DNA of 7,855 bases from Clostridium sp. CAG:221. GTDB lineage: Bacteria > Bacillota > Clostridia > Clostridiales > Clostridiaceae. This document shows, one piece after another, positions 1 to 4,524 of the stretch. The stretch lies in contig FR883386.1 in NCBI GenBank assembly GCA_000435835.1, positions 1 through 7,855 on the forward strand. The letters are read 5' to 3'. Each line of letters starts with the position of its first letter. Positions within the stretch are counted from its first letter, which is position 1. The notes below the pieces were generated by a model. The model was not told the DNA's origin. It made no database searches and saw only the letters and a program-made list of their open reading frames with translations. A program made the position numbers and the translations under genes.

Positions 1-1
1 G

Positions 2-355
2 TTCGATTTAATGTGTCCACTACTTTATACTAACACCAGTATTCAGGAGCTAAGAGAAAGAGAATTTAAACAGATGCTGGAACATTTAAAAGCATACTTA
101 AAAGTTAGTAGAAAAGGATTTTTGTTATTTATAAGAAACTACGTAATTGTAGATGAAGTTTTATTATATGACTTAATAAATTATATTAGTACCACACCAC
201 AACAAGCTTACAAAAAACGAGTTCAATGGCAAAGGTTAAAAGAGGAAATGACAATAACAAGAGCTAATCTATTTCAAGAGTTGGAGCAAATAACACCAAG
301 ACAGAAAGACCATATTAAGCAGATGTATGAATATAACCAAAAAATATATAAATAA
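2..355 (+). CDS. Unrecognised protein, C-terminal part (5' partial)
   Basis: The frame is open from base 2 to a TAA at 353-355. The first ATG (position 11) has no ribosome binding site in the few bases before it, so this is probably the 3' end of a longer gene that starts left of the window. The visible 117 or so residues are predicted mostly helical and rich in Lys, Glu, Gln and Tyr. A hydrophobic stretch (about residues 38-58 counted from the ATG) does not look like a clear membrane segment. No signature motif was recognised. Its position upstream of the small RHH gene would suit a replication or regulation gene of the element, but that is a guess from location only. Confidence 0.6.
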   Translation, partial: FDLMCPLLYTNTSIQELREREFKQMLEHLKAYLKVSRKGFLLFIRNYVIVDEVLLYDLINYISTTPQQAYKKRVQWQRLKEEMTITRANLFQELEQITPRQKDHIKQMYEYNQKIYK

Positions 356-423
356 TGTAAAAAATATTCATATAGTATATAAATATATCCCTATGTGTAT
401 AGCTAGTCATCCATATATTAATG

Positions 424-441
424 TAGGGGGTATTACTCCTA
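424..441 (+). other. Small inverted repeat in the leader of the 47-residue RHH gene
   Basis: TAGGGG (424-429) can pair with CTCCTA (436-441), with one G-T wobble and a six-base loop. With the second inverted repeat at 470-498 it occupies the 174-bp gap before the RHH gene. It could be an RNA hairpin or an operator; no T-run follows it. Confidence 0.3.
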
Positions 442-469
442 TATTAGGAATGACCAAACATAAAGATAA

Positions 470-498
470 AGGCTCTAGTGTTCATACTGCTAGAGCTT
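470..498 (+). other. Inverted repeat upstream of the RHH gene (hairpin or operator)
   Basis: GCTCTAG (472-478) and CTAGAGC (490-496) are perfect inverted copies with an 11-base spacer; two more outer pairs (one wobble) extend the stem to nine. The following bases (TGACCATTTT) are not a proper T-run, so it is at best a weak terminator for the gene ending at 355. It lies 31 bp before the RHH start codon, so it could equally be an autoregulatory operator. TGACCA occurs at 451-456 and again at 498-503, on both sides of the hairpin. Confidence 0.4.
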
Positions 499-529
499 GA
501 CCATTTTAAAAGAAAGGAGAAGTTAACAT

Positions 530-673
530 ATGAAAAAAGATAAACATCAATTACTATTGAATATGACAAAAGAAGAAAAAGAAAAATTTAAGACAAATGC
601 TGATAGTAATTTCATGAGCTTAAGTCAATATATTCGTTGGTGTGTCCATGAGATGATAAAGAAGAATAAGTGA
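530..673 (+). CDS. Small ribbon-helix-helix (Arc/MetJ-type) DNA-binding protein, 47 aa
   Basis: The ATG at 530 follows AAAGGAG (513-519) at a 10-base spacing; the frame closes with TGA at 671-673. The product has the RHH layout: a short N-terminal strand (about residues 6-11, HQLLLN), a first helix opening with MTKEEKEKFK (12-21), a turn, then SLSQYIRWCVHEMIKK (32-46 or so), where the S-x-x-Y-I-R pattern is typical of the second helix. Such proteins dimerise and bind operators through the paired strand. At 47 residues it is minimal but complete. It stands alone between the first gene and the 1.1-kb gene-free region, so it may act as a repressor, copy-control protein or accessory protein for a nearby DNA site. 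No partner is visible. Confidence 0.72.
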   Translation: MKKDKHQLLLNMTKEEKEKFKTNADSNFMSLSQYIRWCVHEMIKKNK

Positions 674-683
674 TATTTACTCT

Positions 684-758
684 AAGGCTATATTTCATAA
701 TGAAAACCACTAAGGCGATTCTGATAGTAATTCTAAATTCCATATTTAATGTAGCCTT
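684..758. repeat. Long-range inverted repeat AAGGCTA / TAGCCTT
   Basis: AAGGCTA (684-690) and TAGCCTT (752-758) are perfect inverted copies. The pairing continues partly on both sides (CT-AAGGCTA-ATTT against AAATG-TAGCCTT-GAG). The arms could close a domain over 691-751. Confidence 0.45.
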
Positions 759-762
759 CGAG

Positions 763-793
763 TAGCTATCATTCCCTTCAATAGTGATAGCTA
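763..793. repeat. Perfect 9-bp inverted repeat, hairpin
   Basis: TAGCTATCA (763-771) pairs with TGATAGCTA (785-793) across a 13-base spacer. Wobble and A-T pairs can lengthen both ends of the stem. No T-run follows, so it is not a terminator. Confidence 0.6.
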
Positions 794-885
794 TTGATTC
801 TAAAAATTCCGTAAATAATATAAAAACAACTCCTACTAGTAAGCAAGTAAGAGAATAACCTCTCTCTATTACTATACTTCCTAGT

Positions 886-936
886 TCTTTGAGCTAGAGT
901 ACATGGATTAGGAACGGTAATATTCTAGCTCAAAGA
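886..936. repeat. Perfect 13-bp inverted repeat, strongest stem of the gene-free region
   Basis: TCTTTGAGCTAGA (886-898) is the exact reverse complement of 924-936. Three more pairs (899-901 with 921-923, one G-T) extend it to 16. The loop 902-920 carries TTAGGAAC, partly complementary to TTCCTAG at 878-884, so a pseudoknot or alternative fold is possible. Confidence 0.65.
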
Positions 937-983
937 TTGTATTTAAGTGCATGCGTTAAATGTGTGTAGATAAATGCAATCTT
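935..983. repeat. Inverted repeat overlapping the previous stem; possible switch with 990-994
   Basis: GATTGTATTTA (935-945) pairs with TAAATGCAATC (971-981), one G-T wobble, and A-T pairs extend it to 933-983. Its left arm begins inside the right arm of the 886-936 stem. CAATC (977-981) can also pair with a second GATTG at 990-994, so 935-994 offers mutually exclusive folds. Confidence 0.5.
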
Positions 984-1073
984 CAAAGGGATTGTAAATA
1001 TAAGTATGTTTTTATCTTTGTGTAAATTCAAAAACTTATTGAATTCTTTTATTGGTTTTATTGTAAGTGGCAA

Positions 1074-1136
1074 AGGTAATAGTCAAAGGAAATTACGTTG
1101 GATAAAGAGCGATTAAGGACAGCTAGGCTATTACCT
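1074..1136. repeat. 11-bp inverted repeat GGTAATAG / CTATTACC
   Basis: GGTAATAG (1075-1082) and CTATTACC (1128-1135) are perfect inverted copies. One outer pair and two inner pairs (one G-T) give 11 pairs over 1074-1084 and 1126-1136, with a 41-base loop. Confidence 0.55.
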
Positions 1137-1165
1137 ATACCAAATTAAATATCAGTAGCAACAAC

Positions 1166-1240
1166 CATATGAAAACCATTTAAGAATAACTATGCAATAA
1201 GCAACAACAAGCATAGATAAGATGATTAAATGATAATATG
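1166..1240. repeat. Nested inverted repeats with GCAACAAC copies in unpaired positions
   Basis: CATAT (1166-1170) and CATTTAA (1177-1183) pair with ATATG (1236-1240) and TTAAATG (1226-1232) around an internal loop. Inside them CTATGC (1190-1195) pairs with GCATAG (1211-1216). GCAACAAC occurs at 1158-1165, just before the outer stem, and again at 1201-1208, in the terminal loop; both copies would be unpaired. Confidence 0.45.
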
Positions 1241-1291
1241 TTAGTAAGTCACAATAAGATATGAGTAAGTTGTAGAGGATTAAAAAAGTAG

Positions 1292-1474
1292 ATTGATAAT
1301 AAGATATTGAAAGAAATAACTACAATGAGATGAATAAGTAAGTGTATGATATTAATTGATGCAGTAGAAGAAGATTTAGGTGAGAGAGATAAAGTATAAT
1401 CAAGTATTGACTATGATTAGATTGGGAATATTGAATATGATTATAAAATAATGTTTGATGATGTGAAGAAATAA
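1292..1474 (+). pseudogene. Possible decayed ORF in the C-poor part of the gene-free region
   Basis: From 1261 to 1500 the plus strand has about 54 G and only 6 C, like the coding strands elsewhere in the window and unlike 680-1240. Read from 1292, one frame gives 61 codons with G at the first position in about 20, against 8 and 11 at the second and third. This is coding-like periodicity. It is broken by TGA (1331), TAA (1397) and TAG (1418) before a final TAA (1472). The residues between stops are plausible (for example AVEEDLGERDKV), but no family was recognised. The number of stops is close to chance for such AT-rich DNA, so this is a weak call. The rest of 1241-1540 shows nothing I can name. 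Confidence 0.18.
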
Positions 1475-1546
1475 AAAAATAGAAGTAAGAGGATAAAGTC
1501 TATGTTAACTAAATCAACAATAGGAATGATGACCTTCTTTTTTTAT

Positions 1547-1579
1547 CTAGAGTGCTATAGGGTTTCCAGCCACTCTTAG
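1547..1579. repeat. Hairpin AGAGTG / CACTCT
   Basis: AGAGTG (1549-1554) pairs with CACTCT (1571-1576). CT (1547-1548) can pair with AG (1578-1579) past a bulged T. A T-run lies before it (1537-1544), not after, so on the minus strand it would be preceded by the arms and followed by A/T; a minus-strand terminator role is conceivable but unproven. Confidence 0.35.
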
Positions 1580-1598
1580 AAAATACATAATCAAATTT

Positions 1599-1618
1599 TG
1601 CTAACTTTTTAATTAGCA
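1599..1618. repeat. Small hairpin TGCTAA / TTAGCA
   Basis: TGCTAA (1599-1604) and TTAGCA (1613-1618) are perfect inverted copies with an eight-base loop. The stem is weak. It sits 38 bp before the terminator at 1656-1700. Confidence 0.3.
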
Positions 1619-1655
1619 CATGAAATACAAATAAAAAATAATAAAACGTAACACG

Positions 1656-1701
1656 AAAAAGCCTTGTAAGATAGTTAATTCAATAGCTTAAAGGCTTTTT
1701 G
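1656..1701. terminator. Rho-independent terminator, closes the gene-free region (bidirectional in form)
   Basis: AAAAAGCCTT (1656-1665) is the perfect inverted copy of AAGGCTTTTT (1691-1700). After a one-base bulge TAAG (1667-1670) pairs with CTTA (1687-1690). The T-run at 1696-1700 serves plus-strand transcripts and the A-run at 1656-1660 would serve minus-strand ones. It isolates the packaging-like operon from everything upstream, so that operon needs its own promoter in 1702-1775. Confidence 0.85.
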
Positions 1702-1738
1702 TTGTTTATGAAATTATCTTAGCATGGCGATAAAAATT

Positions 1739-1766
1739 TTGTCAAGCATAGATTTAAAATTAATTT
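1739..1766 (+). promoter_or_regulatory. Possible promoter with palindrome for the RHH-TerS-protease operon
   Basis: Between the terminator and the ribosome binding site only about 75 bp remain. TTGTCA (1739-1744) is a good -35 match; TAATTT (1761-1766), 16 bp on, is a poor -10. The perfect palindrome AAAATTAATTTT (1756-1767) overlaps the proposed -10 and lies 25 bp before the start of an RHH gene, a usual place for an autoregulatory operator. The promoter elements are weak matches in AT-rich DNA. Confidence 0.22.
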
Positions 1767-1791
1767 TGAGGAAAGGAGAGAGAAAGTTGTT

Positions 1792-1983
1792 TTGAGAAAC
1801 AATAAGAGTACAACAATTTCAATTAGATTCACAGAAGAAGAAAAAGATATGCTTAATCATGTTTCCTTTATAAAGTGTATACCGATATCTGACGTAATTC
1901 GTGAAGGGCTTAAACTGTATTTTAATGATTCAACAGTTTTTGAAACTAGTTCAGAAAAGAGGTCTAGAGTATGGAAGATATAA
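1792..1983 (+). CDS. Ribbon-helix-helix DNA-binding protein, 63 aa, first gene of the packaging-like operon
   Basis: The start is a TTG at 1792, because no ATG or GTG is available in frame; AAAGGAG (about 1772-1778) lies 13 bases upstream, a slightly long spacing. The N-terminus KSTTISIRFTEEEKDML is the classic RHH strand followed by helix one, and PISDVIREGLKLYF (about residues 31-44) is the second helix with the typical S-x-x-I-R-E pattern. The last 18 residues are a polar tail. It should bind DNA as a dimer. Its last 13 bases overlap the next gene, so the two are translated together. Leading an operon directly after a palindrome, it is a candidate autorepressor of that operon; RHH proteins can also assist terminase or relaxase DNA recognition. 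Confidence 0.8.
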   Translation: MRNNKSTTISIRFTEEEKDMLNHVSFIKCIPISDVIREGLKLYFNDSTVFETSSEKRSRVWKI

Positions 1984-2369
1984 TTTTCAATGATTATTGT
2001 AACGTAACAAAAGAGGAACAGTTACAGAACTTCTTTAGTGCTTTTGATTCAGATAGGGTTGAAGAATTAGTGGAACAAGTTCATGGACATAAACAAAAGG
2101 CGATAGCAAGAGCAATTTTAGTTGATTATCCTAACTTGGTAAACACTGATTTATTTTCATTAAAGATATTGGTGGAGCTACTAGATGATGCTGATTACTT
2201 AAACACTCAATGCAGAGAGTGCAAAAGAGAAGGAAACTTGATGCTATACAGTAAGTTATTAAAGAGTAAGCTAGATGTATATTCTAAGATAAATACTATA
2301 TTGGTTGAGTTTGGAATGACTCCGAAAAGTAGGAAATCCATTTTAGTCTTAGATATGGAGGAAGAATGA
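1971..2369 (+). CDS. Probable P27-family phage terminase small subunit (TerS), 132 aa
   Basis: A terminase small subunit recognises the packaging site and hands DNA to the large subunit. The protein is predicted helical. Its C-terminal part (about residues 90-124) has the layout of the P27/Terminase_4 family: a helix (LYSKLLKSKLDVYSKINTIL) followed by the EFGMTPKSRKSI motif, equivalent to the family's LGLTPxxR tail. Length fits the family (about 110-160). Start: ATG 1971, with AGAGG upstream inside the RHH gene, which it overlaps by 13 bases; it overlaps the next gene by 4 (ATGA). No large terminase follows, unlike in complete phages; satellites commonly carry only TerS to redirect the helper's enzyme. 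The assignment rests mainly on the C-terminal motif and context. Confidence 0.58.
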   Translation: MEDIIFNDYCNVTKEEQLQNFFSAFDSDRVEELVEQVHGHKQKAIARAILVDYPNLVNTDLFSLKILVELLDDADYLNTQCRECKREGNLMLYSKLLKSKLDVYSKINTILVEFGMTPKSRKSILVLDMEEE

Positions 2370-2713
2370 TAAAGAAAGTTAAGACCAAAAAGAAAAGAAA
2401 TTCTAGTATGAATGATGAATTTATGAAATGGTTTATCAAAGCTAGATTTGAAGCAATGAAGCCTAAGCTACCTCATGAATATATTTTTACTGGTAAATTA
2501 TATCAGATTATATTAAATTATGATAAATGGCATAAACAAAAGTATGGTAAGACCATAAAGGAATATCTTATGCAAGATTACTTCCAACATCTAAAGGAGT
2601 CACAAAAAGAAAATGAGATACTGGAGCTTATTAAGTTGGAAAATTATACAGATGAAGAACTATTAGAGTATGCAAGAGCAGAAAAAATTAAAAGATTAAA
2701 AGAAAATAACTAG
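2366..2713 (+). CDS. Unrecognised charged protein, 115 aa, in the TerS-protease operon
   Basis: The start overlaps the TerS stop (ATGA, 2366-2369), and the binding site GGAGG is formed by the last codons of TerS. The first 13 residues are very basic (MIKKVKTKKKRNS), which suggests nucleic-acid contact or a flexible tail. The middle has aromatic-rich helices (FMKWFIKARFEAMKP, YQIILNYDKWHKQKYG), and the C-terminal third is acidic then Lys-rich helix. No catalytic motif, membrane segment or signal peptide is visible. The position between TerS and a coiled-coil protein suggests packaging or head assembly, by location only. It could be a partner of TerS or an inhibitor of helper-phage packaging; I do not recognise a family. 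Confidence 0.78.
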   Translation: MIKKVKTKKKRNSSMNDEFMKWFIKARFEAMKPKLPHEYIFTGKLYQIILNYDKWHKQKYGKTIKEYLMQDYFQHLKESQKENEILELIKLENYTDEELLEYARAEKIKRLKENN

Positions 2714-2733
2714 AAAAAGGAGAATTTAATTTT

Positions 2734-3372
2734 ATGGTAAGAAGTAAGAGTACAACAAATAAAGGTATAAACGCAAAGAGGATTCAAGAGATTGTGAATT
2801 ATGATTTATCACTAGGTATGCTAGTGAATCCAAACATTAAACAACAATTAGTTTTAAATCCTATTGGTGTGCAAGTGGCATTAAAAACATTAAAAGAACT
2901 TAGAGAAGAGTTAGACGTTTATGATATAAAATTAGATGAAATTGATTGTAATCGAATTTTTGATAATATAGAATCTTTAACTGAAACGGAAGTATTTATC
3001 AGAAGTATTAATAGCTATCTAAACTATAGAAATGACTACAACAAAGTTATACAAACTAAAGAGTTAGATAAGGATTTTAGTAGAGAGCAAAGGCAGAAAC
3101 TTGCTGATGATTTAGAGGAAGAAATAAAAAAAGAATACAGAAAGATTGAAACTATTGGAAAAATCAATAAAACCCTTAGAAGAGCTTCAGAAGCTAAGAT
3201 AAGCGAATTAAGTAGCGAACTGAGAGATATTCTAAGCACCCTTGAAGTACCAACTGAAGAATATATAAACAATAGATTATATGCAATAGCAGAATTTAAA
3301 TTAAGAGAAATTAAAAATAGATTAGATTCAAAAATTACTTATCTTGAGAATGTTATGGAGGAAATAGCATAA
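2734..3372 (+). CDS. Helical coiled-coil protein, 212 aa, immediately upstream of the prohead protease
   Basis: ATG 2734 has AAAAAGGAGA (2714-2722 or so) upstream. A basic start (KSTTNKGINAKR) is followed by almost uninterrupted charged helix. About residues 115-160 (SREQRQKLADDLEEEIKKEYRK onward) and 190-212 have coiled-coil spacing of hydrophobics. No enzymatic motif, cysteine cluster or membrane segment is seen. In tailed phages a helical scaffold often lies beside the prohead protease and is its substrate, and some satellites encode scaffold-like proteins that change capsid size. That role is inferred from position and shape, not from homology. It ends in MEEIA, where the DNA ATGGAGGAA supplies the binding site for the protease gene that starts on the base after the stop codon. 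Confidence 0.82.
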   Translation: MVRSKSTTNKGINAKRIQEIVNYDLSLGMLVNPNIKQQLVLNPIGVQVALKTLKELREELDVYDIKLDEIDCNRIFDNIESLTETEVFIRSINSYLNYRNDYNKVIQTKELDKDFSREQRQKLADDLEEEIKKEYRKIETIGKINKTLRRASEAKISELSSELRDILSTLEVPTEEYINNRLYAIAEFKLREIKNRLDSKITYLENVMEEIA

Positions 3373-4086
3373 ATGTTAGAAACAAGAATTTTACAAAATG
3401 AAACAAGAAGCCTTAGAGCATCTAACATTGAGGTCAGATGTACAAATAGCCACATTTTTATCGGTGGCTCTTTGCCACTTAGAACCCTTTCCTCACCAAT
3501 TACAGATAAAAAGACTGGTAAGAAGTTTAGAGAACAAGTTTCACCGAGAGCGTTTAAAATAGCACTGATGACTAATAAAGCTCATAATTATAAAACTAGG
3601 CTTTTAAAAAATCATAGTTATGACCATGAGTTTGAATATAATAAACTAGAATTTGATGAAATTGACAATAGAGAATTAAGATTTTTATTCACATTACCAA
3701 AAACAGAAAGAAATCTTGAATTGCTTGAAGATGTATCAGAAGATAATTCTTCATTCAGTTTTGGTTTTGTGTGTGGAATTGAAAGAAAGCAAACTTCAAG
3801 GGAAAAAGGAATAGACTATATAAGAATTATTGATTCATTCCAAGAGCTTAGAGAGATAAGTATCTTAGATAAATTTACTGCTGGAGCATATCCAAAAGCT
3901 AAAGGATTTAAAGCTAATGATTATCAAAGTGGTGAAAAGAAGGCTCAGAAGTTTGTTACTAAAAAGAATAGGGAAGCTTTATGTGAGAAACATGATATAA
4001 AATTAAAAGAGCTTAAGAGATATATAGAAAAACAGAAAATAAATAGTTTGTTTTCTTATGGCTCAGAATTTAAGATACCATTATAG
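3373..4086 (+). CDS. HK97-family prohead (capsid maturation) protease, 237 aa
   Basis: This serine protease family (peptidase U35/S78 type) cleaves scaffold or the delta domain of the major capsid protein inside the prohead and then itself. Expected blocks are in order: a core beginning with IFIGGSLPL (about 29-37), KNHSYDHEF with probable catalytic His81, SSFSFGF with probable nucleophile Ser129 in the usual S-F-G-F setting, then RIIDSFQELREISILDKFTAGAYP (Glu161 region), matching the family's L-x-E-[IV]-S-x-x-x-x-P-A-Y close. Length is normal, with a basic tail of about 50 residues. GGAGG at 3357-3361 lies inside the previous gene, and the ATG abuts its stop. It is the last gene before a strong terminator, with no capsid or portal gene in view, which is unusual: the family normally sits between portal and major capsid. 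Confidence 0.87.
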   Translation: MLETRILQNETRSLRASNIEVRCTNSHIFIGGSLPLRTLSSPITDKKTGKKFREQVSPRAFKIALMTNKAHNYKTRLLKNHSYDHEFEYNKLEFDEIDNRELRFLFTLPKTERNLELLEDVSEDNSSFSFGFVCGIERKQTSREKGIDYIRIIDSFQELREISILDKFTAGAYPKAKGFKANDYQSGEKKAQKFVTKKNREALCEKHDIKLKELKRYIEKQKINSLFSYGSEFKIPL

Positions 4087-4088
4087 AG

Positions 4089-4133
4089 AGTGTTGGGAAT
4101 AGTTGTTAAGTTAACTATTCTTAACACTTTTTT
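4089..4133 (+). terminator. Strong rho-independent terminator after the prohead protease
   Basis: The arms 4089-4104 and 4113-4128 form a 16-bp stem with two G-T pairs (AGTGTT with AACACT outside, AATAGTT with AACTATT inside), an eight-base loop and a T-run at 4128-4133. It begins two bases after the TAG stop, so the operon clearly ends with the protease. Confidence 0.93.
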
Positions 4134-4268
4134 ATTAAAAAAGCTTATAAATAAAATATTGAATTTATTGGTAGTTCATGAAATTAAGTTATTTTTTAAT
4201 AAAAAAATAAGAACGAATTTTAATTACTAAACATATGATGAAACAAGTACTAAAAAGGGGTTTTAAAA

Positions 4269-4478
4269 ATAGATATAAAAATATTTGATTATATTGAAAT
4301 TGGGAAGCTTGAATATTATAAAAAGAGTTTAAAAACTAATGAGATTAAAGATATATACAAAGATGATAATATAAGAATTTCTTTGTGGAAAAAAGGGAGA
4401 AAAGTTTTTACTTTTATTGATGAATTTGGAGATAAAAAACTTAACAATGCTTTAAATGAAATGTGTAACTTAGTATAA
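4269..4478 (+). CDS. Small unrecognised protein, 69 aa, with ATA in the start position; possibly start-lost
   Basis: The frame from 4269 to the TAA at 4476-4478 is clearly coding in composition: about 20 charged residues on each sign and a compact sequence with DYIEIGKLEYYKKS, DIYKDDNIRISLWKKG, VFTFIDEFG and a C-terminal helix. AAGGGG (4255-4260) lies eight bases before ATA GAT ATA AAA, exactly where a start codon is expected. There is no in-frame ATG, GTG or TTG after the upstream TAA at 4251-4253 that would give the full protein. Either an ATG mutated to ATA, making a recent pseudogene, or ATA is used as a rare start. Lying directly before the recombinase, it is a reasonable candidate for a recombination directionality factor, but no homology supports this. 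Confidence 0.62.
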   Translation: MDIKIFDYIEIGKLEYYKKSLKTNEIKDIYKDDNIRISLWKKGRKVFTFIDEFGDKKLNNALNEMCNLV

Positions 4479-4502
4479 TAATATTACTAAGTTATCTTTT
4501 TT
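4466..4502 (+). terminator. Terminator between the 69-codon gene and the recombinase
   Basis: AACTTAGTA (4467-4475) is the perfect inverted copy of TACTAAGTT (4485-4493), one more A-T pair extends it, the loop is nine bases and TCTTTTTT follows. The left arm lies in the last codons of the small gene. Only 22 bases separate it from the recombinase start codon, so transcripts coming from upstream should be cut off or reduced before the recombinase. Confidence 0.75.
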
Positions 4503-4524
4503 ACTCAAAGGAGGAATAAAGATA

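Larger units (their letters stand above)
680..1240 (+). ncRNA. Candidate large structured RNA (or structured ori/packaging region)
   Basis: No ORF of useful length lies here on either strand, yet at least seven inverted repeats of 7-16 bp follow one another, several nested: 684-758, 763-793, 837-874, 886-936, 935-983, 1025-1045, 1074-1136 and 1166-1240. G and C are roughly balanced (in 841-900 about 9 G and 12 C), unlike the G-rich, C-poor coding strands around it, as expected if stems must pair. Transcription from the RHH gene on the plus strand could run through it to the terminator at 1656-1700. Known examples of large ornate RNAs in phages and mobile elements are the GOLLD and ROOL classes. 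I cannot assign this one to either from sequence alone. A replication origin or terminase recognition region is the alternative. Confidence 0.35.

Noticed and set aside
1560..1580. Possible cos or pac site near the terminase gene
   Set aside because: Only proximity to TerS suggests it; no recognisable site sequence, so it is not called.
1..1700. tRNA, CRISPR array or iteron origin
   Set aside because: No cloverleaf with a T-arm sequence, no regularly spaced identical repeats, and no tandem iterons of constant spacing were found.
674..1790. oriT or relaxase-linked mobilisation region
   Set aside because: RHH proteins occur with relaxases, but no relaxase gene is in the window and no known nick-site motif was recognised.
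3036..3272. Minus-strand ORF of 78 codons
   Set aside because: Lies wholly inside the coiled-coil gene, is Ser/Leu-rich as antisense of Lys/Glu-rich helix usually is, and has no ribosome binding site.
4189..4210. A/T-only inverted repeat TTATTTTTT / AAAAAATAA
   Set aside because: Nine A-T pairs only, in very AT-rich DNA; expected by chance and too weak to call a terminator.
4235..4288. Short ORF from ATG ATG at 4235, 17 or so codons
   Set aside because: No binding site at proper distance, too short, and overlaps the start of the protein-like 4269 frame in a different register.
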